64,000 nucleotides of DNA, taken from the NCBI GenBank assembly GCA_033725935.1, contig MU867088.1, forward strand, positions 309,827 through 373,826, given 5' to 3'. Below, piece after piece: positions 11,667-23,540 of this stretch (position 1 is its first letter; each line of letters starts with the position of its first letter). Source of the DNA: Cladorrhinum sp. PSN259. Its lineage: Eukaryota > Ascomycota > Sordariomycetes > Sordariales > Podosporaceae. The notes under the pieces are model-generated. The model ran no database searches. It was given only the letters and a program-made list of their open reading frames with translations, and was not told the origin of the DNA. A program made the translations under genes and the position numbers.

Positions 11667-12480
11667 ATGAATACTCCGTCAGCAGATACTTACACCGTTC
11701 CTCTCATCAATAAGTCACTGGGGATGATGGCCATAACCGCTATGTTCGACGAACATTTTGACCATGTTCCCGTTGCCCAACGGGATCCAAACAACTATAC
11801 TTCCGGCCCGCATTGGTAAACAGAATGCGATCATAGTCGGTTCACCTCGCGGCGAGTAGGCTACCGCGGCTGCTGCTCGTCTAGCCTCAACAATTCGTCC
11901 AACATTCCATAATCTCACAATGGGACTCTTGGTGGGTACGGGAGGCGGGGTGCCGCACTATCCGGAGCATGAAGTACGGCGAGGAGATGTCGTTGTGGGA
12001 GCTCCAAGCACCGGCCCGGCAGTCGTCCACCATGTACTTGGGAAGAGGACTGCAGACGGCGGGTTCAAACTAACCAGAAGCTTGGCCAGGCCACCGGCTC
12101 TACTAACAGGCTTTTGAGATATCCAAGACTTCAAAAGGCATATCAGGTAACCATTGGTCCCCCGACAGGCCCTTCAAGCCGACATTTCATCATGAAGCAG
12201 GTTCAATCTGCTCCGATCATGACGAGTAGTTCGAGCTGGTGGCGGGAGTCTCGCGAATCAGATCCGTGGTCGTCCACTACAGCACTACCCCGTCTGGCAA
12301 CTCGGTCATGAAATCGCCCGGGATCCGGGACCAGCTCAGCAACAAGCACAACAATACTTTGTATTTTGAATCGGGAAGCTGCCGGACTCGTGTGGATAAT
12401 TTTTCTTGTCTGGTTATCCGCGGCATCTTCAACTATGCCGACTCTCACAAAAAATGACGTCTGGCAGCGTGTATGCTCGC
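11667..12480 (+). pseudogene. Degraded purine/uridine phosphorylase (PNP_UDP_1) domain gene
   Basis: Reading across several frames on the plus strand recovers the order of the fungal PNP_UDP_1 domain. It starts with MAITAMFDEHFDHVPVAQRD (from about 11727) and NNYTSG. After a frameshift near 11805-11812 come IGKQNAIIVGSPRGE, a stop (TAG 11857-11859), then GLLVGTGGGVP at about 11923. DVVVGAPSTGPAVVHHVLGK and FKLTRSLARPPALLT follow, then a stop at 12115. Further pieces read VHYSTTPSGNSVMK (about 12270) and CLVIRGIFNYADSHK (12407-12451), the last matching the RGICDYADSHK hallmark. Another shift near 12451 precedes DVWQR. In fungi this domain usually heads NACHT or ankyrin receptor-like proteins. 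The lesions cannot be removed by credible introns, so I call it a pseudogene. Confidence 0.75.
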
Positions 12481-13066
12481 GAGTTTCTATATACCACCCG
12501 GAAAAAGAACGAGAAAGCGGACAGCAAGTTACTGCTTCTTGAAATGTTTCACAGTGTGTTTTGAAATCACAAGCTCAATGAGTAGTAACATCATACCGTC
12601 CCATGCGAACAGATATAGCTTCGCCAACAAGTACTAGGGGACTGTATAAACGATTATCGATTTAGACGTTTATACCTTCCGAATACCTATATATGATACA
12701 CCATCCAATTCCATACATGACATGATCTCCCTCAATGTCTCTGCTGTTTTTCTTGCTGTAAAATACCGAGTAGGTACCATCCATACCTATGTACCATCTC
12801 AAATTCCCCCACACAAACACACTCAGGCTATCTACATGTAATTTTTTTTTTTTTTTTTTGGATAACTCGATCCATGGTTTCTTCCATACTTTGTACAATT
12901 TAGTTGAACCTTTAATTCAAATAAAGATTTAATAAACACAAGAGGGTATATACTATTTTTGAAGCAAAAGAGCATTTAAAAAATTAAAAAATAGAAAGTG
13001 ATAAATGCAGCAAAAACTGTCAATACCACACAAGGGGACTTTGTCTCGCTCAATTTAAACCCAGAA
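12481..13066. other. Intergenic region between phosphorylase relic and ankyrin gene
   Basis: AT-rich sequence with a T-run near 12841. It contains the 3' flank of the ankyrin gene. No gene is seen. Confidence 0.45.
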
Positions 13067-16000
13067 TCAATCCCAATTATCTGAATAACCCATCCCCTCC
13101 TCGTCATCAAGATACCCATATTCATGATCATACCACTCCCGAGCCAAGCCGTCTGGCAAGCCATGATACCCCTCCGGCTGACTTCCCTCTTCCGGACTCA
13201 CCCTCCTAAACAATCTCGAATTCATCAGCAAGTCGTCCAGGCAGTCAACCAGAGCTTTAACCTCCTCTTTACTCCCGCCCAGAAACTTCTTGACCCACTG
13301 GTGGGGACTATACTCTATCCCTTCCTTATCCTTGTACAGATACTTCTCGTTCCGCTGCGGATCATCGGATATCTCCAATGCCTCGGCCATTGCCTTTGTC
13401 ACTTCCACTCCAGCTTCAAGGGCACAGTGCAAAACTGTTTTGCCTCTGTACCGCCAGTCCGGCCTAGTTCTCGCCGCTAAAAGACGCATGGTTTCTTTTT
13501 GTCGGGTTATAAGCTTCGCTTCGGAATTGGCTACCTTGCACCAAGGCCAGGTCTGTGCACTGCAGACTAGCGCCATGGGTATCATCTGGTCGAACTGGTC
13601 GACGACTTTTGCGTTTGGGTCGTGGTGGTCGAGAAGCCAGGCGACGAATTTGGGTAGAGCCAAAAAGGCGGCAGTGTGCAGGTTGCCGTCGTCGCGGGTT
13701 TCTCTCCAGCCTAGGGCGCAGTATGCTTCTAGATTTCCCAGGAACATGGCTGCTGTGCGTAGCGGGAGAGTGGGTGGGAGCCCGTCGGGAATGTGTGATG
13801 GATTCAGAGCTTTTTTACCTGGTTTTTTAGGGTTAAAGGCGCCCAGGTATGCAAATGTTGATGCGGGAATTTCGTATTCGAGTATTCCGTTTCTATCGAG
13901 ATCTAGTAGCGCTTCTAGGATGGGGGTTCTTGATCGGTCTAAGAGGCAGGCGAATGCCGCGGAGACGTGTGAGGTTGGTGTTGAGTATGTCGGTAATGCT
14001 GTAGGCTTCATTAGCAAACAGGATGACGGGAGATTGTGAGAGATACCAAATGGGAAACATACCTGCATGTCCTTTGGCAAGGAGCTCGAGGATAACAGCA
14101 TTCTCAATCTTTGGGGTGTGAAATAATGCCCAAATCAGGGGGGTACATGGTTCGGGTAACCATGCCGGGCAGAGACGATGTTCTCTCTTCGTAGAAACAG
14201 ACACTCCACCCTCCAAAAGCTTCTTCAAGACCCTCTTTCCCTTTCGGAACTTACTCAAGCACTTGAATAACACCTCATCATCCTTAATCGTTACAGCTGA
14301 GGCGGGTTGTTCCTTGAGACAGATCTTGTACCACTCCAGAACTTTGGATTCGTGATCGAAGTTGTCTATCAGTGCTTTGAGTACCGTCGTGACTTTTGCA
14401 TATTTGCTAAGAGATCGAAACTCTGTTTTGGCATTTAGATTAGCGGCAATGACGAAGCAACGCGCCCGCTCCCCATTGGGATTCGCGCCGTTGGTAAGTA
14501 GCAAGTCAACGATATCTGTGCTAGTACAATCACTGCGTAGATGTTCGACAAGGGCGGCAAATAAGGCCGGTTTAGAGATCTTCCAATTTAACAAGGAGCG
14601 ATAAGCCCACAAACGTGCAGCTGGTTCCAGCTCGGCGGTATCTCGAACAAGTTTGAACGCCATGCGGGCCGTTTCCTCATTATCCACACGGGAGATCAGG
14701 ATATTCACGGTTTTGAAGAATCGTGATTCCAAGGCCGCGGACAAAGCGGCGCACTCCTTGTAACCGACGGAAGCGCCGTACTTCAGGAGCAGCTCTGGAA
14801 ATTTCGTATCTTCAGGCACGTCGTCCTCAAGATTCTCAACTAGAGCCCGAGACGGGTACTCTGGAGGAACACCTCTCGCGAGTAAAATCTCACAGATCCA
14901 GTATCTCCTCTCAGGGTCAACCGCACTCGTCACGGCCAGCCAAAAAAGCTCTGCCACCTGGGGAACACTCAGCCCCTTTGCCAATGCCACGAAGACAGGT
15001 TGAGATGATTTATGAAGCGCGACTCCGAACACAGCGGGCCGGATTTTGGCGCCCCGTTTTAACAGCACTTTTGGCAATCTTTCATGTTGTGGAAACTGTG
15101 TGACAGAGTCAACCAGAAGTGCTGACATGTTGTCGGCCTTTGCTAGTGATCCGCGACTGGCGTTGAGAAGGCTGTTGAATCTCCATTCTTTCTCGGCGGA
15201 ATCGAGTCCGCGGGTCTCGGCGGCAATAAGGCAAGTTCGGCGCAGGATAGAAACAGAAGGCGTAAATTCAAGCAGGCGAACCATGATATCGCGAGACACG
15301 AAAGCGGCTGACGCGGCGACCGCAACTCCATCTTCATGATTTACATTTGCCTTGTGGGAAAGAAGTAGCTCAAAGCCTCTCAAATCTCCCTGTCCTGCAA
15401 CCATCGTTTCTCCCAAGAATGCTTTAGACTGTCCAATTTCGGCTGAATCAGCCTTCTCAAGGAGCGCCTTCATAGCCTTGAGCTTGAAGTCTCTCGGCTC
15501 TACGTTGATGGCGGAAGAAAACGCCGCGGCTAGTGTAGGAATACTTGGGTTGGCTGAGAGGGCTTTGTCGAGAAGTGCTTTTTCGGCTTTCTCTACAGCG
15601 AAACAAAGAATTGCGCCATCATCTAGGTTGACATTCAGTCCATGCTTCAGGAAGCATGATATTATAGCGCTTATATTCGGATTGCCGCGCAATCTCTCAA
15701 AGGACCACAAGGCGTTCAGCGCGGCGCCAGCCAAGCTGCAAGAGCCGAGAAGTAAATCCAATGCCTCCAGGTTGAAAAATTGCGGATCGATCGCTGTAAA
15801 TAGCACCGCCTCGATGCTTGCTCGATTAGGGGGACATCCGGCACATAGTATTTTGAGTGCTTCGATATTCTCTGTCTTGAGCGCAACAAGAAAGGGAGAA
15901 TTGTCTAAATCATCCGCCCGGCCACCATATTTGACTAGCACACGAACAAAATCCAGTTGTTGATCGTCCTTGACCGCGGCGAGGAGAGTGTGGTTAACCC

Positions 16001-17939
16001 ATTTGCCGTTCGCCCCCTTTTCGAGAAGTAGCTTGGTTGCGTCCAAAGCCATTGAGTATCCACACGCGCTCCTTTTCATAAAGGCAGCATAAACGGCCAT
16101 GGATAGTGTCGCAACTTTTGGTTCGGCCATACAGAGCATGCGTAGCACAGTCAAATCGCACCTCGCAGCGGCTTGAAGGACGGCATTTCGAGGAATGTCA
16201 TCACGCCGCTTCACATCCAAAGGAACGTCGTATTCGAGCACTAACTGAACCAATTCCGAGTCAATTTGGCCTTCTTCCGCCACCACATCCTGGAGCAGAG
16301 TTCCAAGAGGGTCCCTGAGGACCCCTTTTTCAAGGAGAGCCTTCATAGCCTGGCGCCGAATATCCCTGGGCCGTATAGTGAAGGCGACAGGCAGCGAGGC
16401 CGACAAGATTTCGGGAGAACACTTGACCTGCAGCAACTTGGAGAGAATGCCAAGATTTGCATACTTCAATGTTGTCTGTATTGCAGAAGCTTGTTCAAAC
16501 TCGACCGACGCACCATAGCGAAGTAATGTTTCGACAAGGTCGCCTTGCTGTTTTTGTGCGGCTTGTGCCAACAACTTGTCCAGTGAGGCACTGTCGATTC
16601 CTCTTGGGGCCAAGATCCCCAACAGCCGTACCATATCCATTTCAGAGGCTGAATCGGGCACACAAGTCAAGATGGACGACGTGGGCGACGAAAAGTTGCC
16701 CTCCTGAAACAATTCCAGAACATCGAGATCCATTTTCGAAGCAGCCCACCGGACTGCATTATTGGGCTCCACATCCAAACAGACACCTGCAGCCACCAAT
16801 AGTCGAACCAGTGAGGAATGGCGCACCTGGACGTCCTTCATCAACTCTTCACGAAGAATCTCGTCATCCTTAAGAAGTTGGGATACGGAAAGCAGTTCGA
16901 AGAAACGATATCTACGCTCAGCGTCTTCGACTCGAGATGCCAGCTGACATGCTGGCCAGAGATCAGGAAGCCACTCGTCCCACCGAGATGCATAGGCAAG
17001 CACAATCGCCGCGGCCCGATAATTTTCTGACGCAAAAGCCCAGATAACCAGCTGCGGTGTTGCTATCTCAGGGCGATGGGCCAGACACAGCAGAAGGATC
17101 TCTGGAGGTTCATCCCAGCTCACGCCATTCACCTCTGGCTCCAAGACGCTTCGCCATGCTTCGACGCTCATGGCGCGAGGCGATGCCGACAACAAGAGTT
17201 TCACTAGCGCAACGTCTTTGAGGCCGACGCGGTCTCGTATCACATTCTGATAGGCCGAAGCAACAGCGCCAGCTTGAAGGAGCACTTTCGCGGCACTCAA
17301 GTAATATTTCGACAGGGCGATCCCAAGAGCTCGATCCAATGCCTCCTGCCCCGGTCCAGCCTGGCAAAGCAGCCGGACATATTCTGCATTGTTTCGATCC
17401 GTGACAATGTCTAGCCATTTTATTTGAGGGACGCTTCGGCGACTGAGGGCACCCAAATTGGCGGCTACGGACATGCTCGATCTCCCAAACAGGCTGCTCC
17501 TCGTGTTAAGCCTCGAATCGGCGGCATTGGAGGAATGGAAATGATACCACAGCTCGTTGAGGGAGTCTACGGACGCATGCGACAGCAGGGCCAGTGTCAC
17601 GTCAGGCGGCGGGAGCGACTCGAATGACAAGAGGTGGTTGAATGCCCTGGCAACCTCGCGATTGGTAAAAGTCCACAAAGCCACATTGTGCTTTTCTTCC
17701 TTTTGCCGTGGCAACCTAAACCAGTTGCGCTTCTGTTTCTCGGGTGGACGGTAATTGGGGTCGTTGGTGCGGTTGTGGGCGAGCAGCACACGAGCTGCAC
17801 TGTTGCTCTCTTCTGAGGAATTCGACTCCCATGGAACCACAGACAAATCGTCCAATTTGGGGACGCTTAATGGAGGAGCGAGGCCAGCCTTGCCGAGCAA
17901 GACCGCCACGCGGGCTGTGTTGGTAACATCAACCTCCAT
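13067..17939 (-). CDS. Large ankyrin-repeat protein
   Basis: Exons 17939-14063 and 13998-13067 join through a 64-base intron (GTATGT donor, CTAAT-like branch point, CTACAG acceptor) to give 1602 residues. Most of the protein is divergent ankyrin-like units with the pattern ALxxAxxxxxxxxLxLLLxxGA. Examples are VKLLLSASPRAMSVEAW, LLEKGANGKWVNHTLLAAV and LLLTNGANPNGERARC. No NACHT, kinase, phosphorylase or membrane segment is visible. An in-frame TAG lies 36 bases before the ATG, which supports this start, although TTTGCAG just upstream could also be an acceptor for a further exon. Molecular partners cannot be read from sequence. The broken phosphorylase gene lies convergently 0.6 kb beyond its 3' end. 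Such long ankyrin proteins in filamentous fungi are often fast-evolving and related to recognition proteins; that link is an inference here. Confidence 0.82.
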
Positions 17940-18816
17940 TGTCTTTTCTGCAAAGACTGGAGATGGTGTCTAGGGAAGAGAGCAAGACGACGCGAAATGG
18001 AAAAGGCTCTCTCAGCTGAATCTACCCTGCTGGCGCGAGGCAGGCTGTCAGGAGGCTTGCAGCCGCCCGGGGATAACGGCCCCTCCCGTCTTCCCCTTCA
18101 TCCTCGTTGCCATGACCTCGAGGCCGAGAAGCTAGAGAGAGGTGATACCGTTGACATGGTAGGTAAAATAAACAAATATCAATCCATATTTCAAAAGAAA
18201 AAGCCTCAAATAGGAGCCATTTCTCCATTTGTTCTTCGATTGCTCTGATCGAGTTTCATCCTTGGCGGTCACAGCGTGGTCTGAATCACGAGGAGAAGCT
18301 GTGGTTGAAGGTCGAAGCTGCATGGATTAATTGGATTTAGACTTCAGCTGGAGAATACCCCCTGTCATATACAGCTTGGCCAGTGGTCCCACCCCGCATA
18401 CAGTGCAGTCGTCCATGCTTGGCGTTAAAGTTGTACTGTGTACAGTGACGTGCCCGCTGCCTCCGGTGCTCCTCCCCACTGCCTTGTCACTGCAGTGCAG
18501 TTGGAGGCAAGCAATTCAAGGTTCGAGGTCGGAGAACAGCTCTCCAACCGAGATCCAGCAACGCCAGTTGGGCTGCGGGTACAAGCTCCATTTGCGCAAC
18601 AAGATGCATCACGCCCTGATTTATTGTGCCTCTCTTTTCCGATCCAGATAGGGCCTCCCTCCCATCGCCGAACCCCGCCACAAAACACCAACAACGATCC
18701 ACGAGCTACGATCCACGATCCGAGGTCATTCAGCACTCGGCATTCAACCCAGAACTTGAGATTCCGAGCCGACATATTGAACATATTCGCCAAGATTGTA
18801 TTTCGAATAAGACAAC
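17940..18816. promoter_or_regulatory. Divergent promoter region, ankyrin gene / AP-3 delta
   Basis: The ankyrin gene is transcribed leftwards and the AP-3 delta gene rightwards from this 0.88-kb interval, so both promoters and 5' untranslated regions must lie here. I see no coding frame with support and no clear TATA or operator motif. Confidence 0.5.
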
Positions 18817-21800
18817 ATGTGCGCTTGCATGCTGGATCTCCGGTGAAGCATCTACAGTTGTGCTGACATCTGCTATCAAGGTTCGAGAAATCGCTATACG
18901 ACCTCATTCGGGGGTTGCGCAACCACAAGGGCAACGAGAAGGAGTATATTCAAAACTGTCTGAAAGAATGCCGCTCCGAGATTCGTAGCCAGGATATGGG
19001 TCCGTCCCTCCAAGTATCCGCCCAATGGGCATCGAAACTGACAACCGCAATCTAGACCTCAAGGCGACCGCTCTGCTCAAGCTCATATACCTCGAGATGG
19101 TCGGTCACGACATGTCCTGGGCCTCTTTTCACGTCCTTGAGGTCATGTCGTCTCAGAAATATCACCAGAAACGTGTTGGCTACCTGGGCGCCGTCCAGAG
19201 CTTCCGTCCAGACACCGATGTCTTGATGATGGCAACAAACCTTCTGAAGAAGGTAGGGCAGCAATCATATTGGTATGAGTGCCTAGTTTCTTGCTGACTT
19301 TTGGCTCAGGATTTGGCGGCCTCATTACCAACATTGATAGCTCTCCCAATTGGTGCTCTTCCCCATCTTTTAACGCCATCCCTTGCTCTGTCGCTGCTTG
19401 GTGACTTGCTACCGCGACTGAGCCATTCCCATGCTTCTATCCGGAAGAAGACTGCCGTTACACTCTACCGATTAGCGCTTGTATATCCCGAAACCCTTCG
19501 CGCGGCATGGCCAAAAATGAAAGAGCGGTTGATGGATAAGGACGAGGATCCAAGTGTAACAGCCGCCATTGTTAATGTGGTTTGCGAGTTAGGCTGGCGA
19601 AGACCCACTGATTTTCTGCCCCTGGCACCACGATTGTTCGAACTTCTGGTGGATGGTGGAAATAACTGGATGGCAATAAAGCTGATCAAACTTGTGAGGA
19701 TACCCCGATTCTTGGTGGGCCAACGGCATTTTGACCTAACTTTGTGTGTAGTTTGCTATCTTGACACCCCTCGAGCCCCGTTTGGTTCGCAAGTTGCTGC
19801 CGCCCCTAACCAACCTTATCAATACCACCCCTGCAATGTCCCTTTTGTACGAGTGCATCAATGGCATTATTCAAGGCGGTATTCTTGGGGATGGCGAAGA
19901 CTTCTCGGCAAGAGAAGAAGTTGCATCCCTTTGCGTCGCGAAGCTCAGGGGCATGGTGTCAGCCAGTCATGATCCAAATCGTAAGTCATAGCTTCAGCCC
20001 GTTTGCTTGAAAATTTAAACTGACGCAAAGATGCCTCTAGTAAAATATGTGGCTTTGCTGGCTTTCAACCGGATCGTCACTACACACCCTTTTCTTGTTG
20101 CCCAACAAGAGGATGTCATTCTCGAGTGTATCGACAGCGAGGACATCACGATCAGAATCAAGGCCATTGACCTCGTCCAAGGGATGGTCAGCAGCGACAA
20201 CCTGGCTTCCATTGTCAGCCGGTTAATGAGACAGTTGAAAGCGTCTTCAGCAGCATTACTACAACAGCAGAACGGACCCGAGAGTCAAGATCTGGAAACA
20301 GACTCAAGCGACGAATCAGGCAACGGCTCAACGCGGCGGTCGAAACCAAAAGAACAACCTCCTCTGCCCGAAGATTACACTATTGACGTGATGGGCCGGA
20401 TTTTGAGAATGTGTGCCCAAAACAATTATGCTAATATGGCAGATTTTGACTGGTACATTGACGTTCTAACACAACTCGTACGCATCGCTCCGACTCCCAG
20501 GGCAAAAGATCTCGACTCAGACTCGTCGACATCGTCACCAACTCAAGCGGCCGATATTTCAGAGAGGGTTGGAAACGAGATTAGGAATGTTGCAGTAAAG
20601 GTCAAGGCTGTTAGGCCGGCAGCCGTCAGGGCGGCAGAGCTCATCATTTCTCGATTCAACACCGAGACTGTATCCTCGCGTCCAGTAATTTCGGGAGCGC
20701 TCAGGCCCCTGGCTTGGGTAGTGGGCGAATATGCTTGCCAATTGCTATCGCCAGATGATACATTAAGGAATATGCTCAATCTTGTACCGCGGATCGAGCT
20801 ACCCGAAGTACTAGCAACAGCTCTTCAGACAGTTCCAAAGCTTTTCGCTCATGTGGTCGGGGATGATCAAGCGCTCTGGACTTCGGAGAGAAAGTCTACA
20901 ATGTCTTTATTAATGGCCAGGGTCATCCATGTACTGGAGCCTCTTGTGCAGCATCCTTATTTGGAGGTTCAAGAGCGCGCGGTCGAGTTCATTGAGCTCC
21001 TCAAACTTACAGCAGAGGCGGCATCAGGACAAGCACCATCGACGAACGAAGTTCAACAGGATCCTCCACTGCTCCTGACGCAGGCTATTCCTTCCTTGTT
21101 CACTGGCTGGGAACTCAACTCAGTGGCCGCTGGGGCTCAGCACAATGTCCCTATGCCAGAAGGCTTGGACTTGGATGAGCCAATTCATCCCAACCTCGGG
21201 ACTCTCCTTGCACAGGCGGATCATCTGATGCTGCCGGTACAGGGAGATGACGAGTTTGAAGTCTACTACAACCAGAAGCCACCACCAACTAGCATCTCAA
21301 GTGGGCCGGCGATCAAAAGGCTTGTCGATGGACCTGAGGAGATTTCTAGTTCTTATCAACAAGCAGGTGAAGAGAGCTATCTTGACGCAGATATTATAGC
21401 CAGGAGGAAAGCGGAGCGCATGGAACGCAACCGTGACGATCCCTTCTACATCCTCGGATCTAGCAGATCAGAGGGCACTTCAACGCCCATCCACAACATC
21501 CTGCAGAAAGAAAACGGTCCAGATCTGGATATAGATTCCATTCCTATCATGCAGCTCGAGCTTGACAAGCTGAACATTGGAAATAATGGGCAACAGCAGC
21601 GTCCGTCCTCCGCAAAGCCAAAGACTCGACAGCAAATTGTGATTGAGGCGGACGAGACCTTGGGTGGGAGCGGGGCGACGACGCCGAAACATTCCGAATC
21701 GGAAAATAACTCGGATAGTTTTACCAAGTCTAAGGCCAAGAAGCTGAAGCAGCAGTCGTTGTTGCATGTCGACTCGAGTCACCTGATGGATTTGAGTTTG

Positions 21801-22301
21801 GATGCTGATGGGTCGAGGCCGGACGATGGGTTCGCGCATGAGAGGCAACAGAGGGAGGAGGCGGAGATGGCTCAAGCTATGAAGGAGGTGCAGAGGTTGA
21901 GGTTGGAGATGCAGAGGGCGAACGAGAGAATACAGGTCGCGCAGGGTGTGCCTGTTGAGGGGATTGTGGTGAAGAAGAAGAAGAAGAGTAGCAGTGCTTC
22001 TGCCGCTGGGAAGAAAAAGAAGGATGCTGCTGTTGCTACTGCTACTGCTGTTGAGGAGCAACAAGGCAGTGGGGAGGCGGTGGCTGCTACGGTGGTTAAG
22101 AAGAAAAATAAGAAGAAGGTAACTAAGAAGAAGGATGATGAGGTTGTCGATGCTGCTGAAAGTGGAGGGGAGCCCGTCGTTGTTAAGAAGGCTAAGAAGA
22201 AGAAGCTCGTCAAGAGGGTGGTTAAGCTTGATGGTGATGAGGGTGATGATGATAAAGCTGCTGCTGGCGATGCTGGACCGGTGGTAGAAGAAGGGTATTA
22301 G
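18817..22301 (+). CDS. APL5: AP-3 adaptor complex subunit delta
   Basis: This is the large subunit of the AP-3 coat, which sorts cargo from Golgi/endosomes to the vacuole. Six exons are inferred: 18817-18818, 18881-18999, 19056-19252, 19310-19693, 19752-19980 and 20041-22301, giving 1063 residues. The adaptin N-terminal solenoid is clear from FEKSLYDLIRGLRNHKGNEK through DLKATALLKLIYLEMVGHDM, WASFHVLEVMSS and the later KYVALLAFNRIV. The C-terminal third is acidic and serine-rich, ends in a lysine-rich tail, and has a LxLEMQRANERIQ coiled coil. The frame before FEKS hits TGA 18 bases upstream without an ATG. The start is therefore assigned to AT at 18817-18818 joined to G at 18881 (donor GTGCGC, CTGAC branch, acceptor CAAG). 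This first intron is the least certain part. Confidence 0.88.
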
Positions 22302-23026
22302 ACAGAGTAGGTTTAGGTATCATGGTCCGTACATAGACTGCTTAATTGTACGGCAGGATGAAAAGAGAGAAACAGATTTACATACTTGATGCCCTACGAA
22401 TCTCGAAATACAAACAATCTAGTTAGGTGGGAGGTTCAAACCGTTCTTCTGTTTTGGTAGAAACGTCATCATCATGAGGGACGAGAACATAATCAATTGG
22501 AGGATCAAAGTATGGTCGGTATTTGTAAAGCATGTGTGCGGAAGAAAAAGCGATGGAGTGAAATTGTCAAAAAATAACTGTTATGGAAAACGACATCGTC
22601 AGCAGGAGGAAGTATTTAAGTGCAGGTGTTATCTATACCGTCTTGAGACTGAAAAGTAGTTGATCTGGGTTTAAATTGAGTGATTGTGGGCGATTAATTG
22701 ATTTGATGGGGTTAGTTTTTTAACAAGAGAAGTGAAATAAATATATTAAAATAAAATAAAAAGACCCTCGAAATCCACGGTTTGTCACAGATGATGCTGC
22801 TTCAAGTTTGGTAAGGTAAATAAATAAATAAATATATCCATCTATATATTCCTTAAAGTTCACCTTTCTTCAAGTCGGAATGATTTATCTTTTATGCAAT
22901 CATGAGTATCTTTATGCTTTGTCATTTGTTCCCTTCCCCCCATTCTTGGCTCTCTGAGCCTATGCTAACTAATAAAAATGATTTCGGTAATGTTACAAAG
23001 GTATTTATATATAATGATACATGTCG

Positions 23027-23028
<2 letters not shown>

Positions 23029-23060
<32 letters not shown>
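23029..23060. repeat. (GT)n microsatellite
   Basis: An uninterrupted run of GT dinucleotides, about 16 units, in the intergenic DNA after AP-3 delta. Confidence 0.95.
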
Positions 23061-23062
<2 letters not shown>

Positions 23063-23439
23063 AACCAAGCCAAACCCAAATAATGCCTCTTCTTCCTTTG
23101 TCGTAAATGTTACACTTTTTCTCTCTCCCAACATGTACCACCCGACCGTATCGATGCTCCCCGTCCCCCGTCCCCCGTCCCCCGTCTCTCTCTCTTAAAC
23201 AAGAGGAAAAAATGTAAAAACAAAAGAAATACAAAACAAAAAAAGGTCCCAGTTGAAAACCTGACCGTTAACTCCTCCTCCTCCTCCTCCTCCAAACCCC
23301 ATTTAAAAACTCTAATGAGACAATAATGCCCATATATGCAACTTCCCATCATGAATACAGAGTAAAAAATAAAATACAAAAAGAAGATTCGTTAACATCT
23401 CGTTGTTCATCATACAATCCCATGCACTGCATACACCGC

Positions 23440-23472
23440 ATACACCTCGTACACCTCGTACACCTCGTACAT
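23440..23472. repeat. 9-base tandem repeat (ACACCTCGT)
   Basis: Three to four perfect copies of a 9-base unit lie just beyond the 3' end of the membrane-protein gene. A degenerate CATACACCG copy precedes them. Confidence 0.85.
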
Positions 23473-23540
23473 ACTTCACACTTCCCCTCCTATACCTCAC
23501 CGAACCCCTTTCATCCCATTCACCACTTGTTGATTCCATC

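Larger units (their letters stand above)
22302..23540. other. 3'-to-3' intergenic region with microsatellites
   Basis: This lies between the convergent ends of AP-3 delta and the membrane protein. It contains AT-rich stretches near 22740-22850, a (GT)16 tract, short C-rich tandem repeats near 23160-23185 and four 9-base CACCTCGTA units. No gene is supported. Confidence 0.5.

Noticed and set aside
13893..13998. Read-through end of the ankyrin frame past 14062
   Set aside because: A GTATGT donor, a CTAAT branch point and a CTACAG acceptor with a long in-phase continuation show that this part is intron and out-of-frame exon.
23029..23060. GT runs as part of a CRISPR-like or mobile-element repeat
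   Set aside because: These are simple dinucleotide microsatellites with no spacers, terminal repeats or associated genes.
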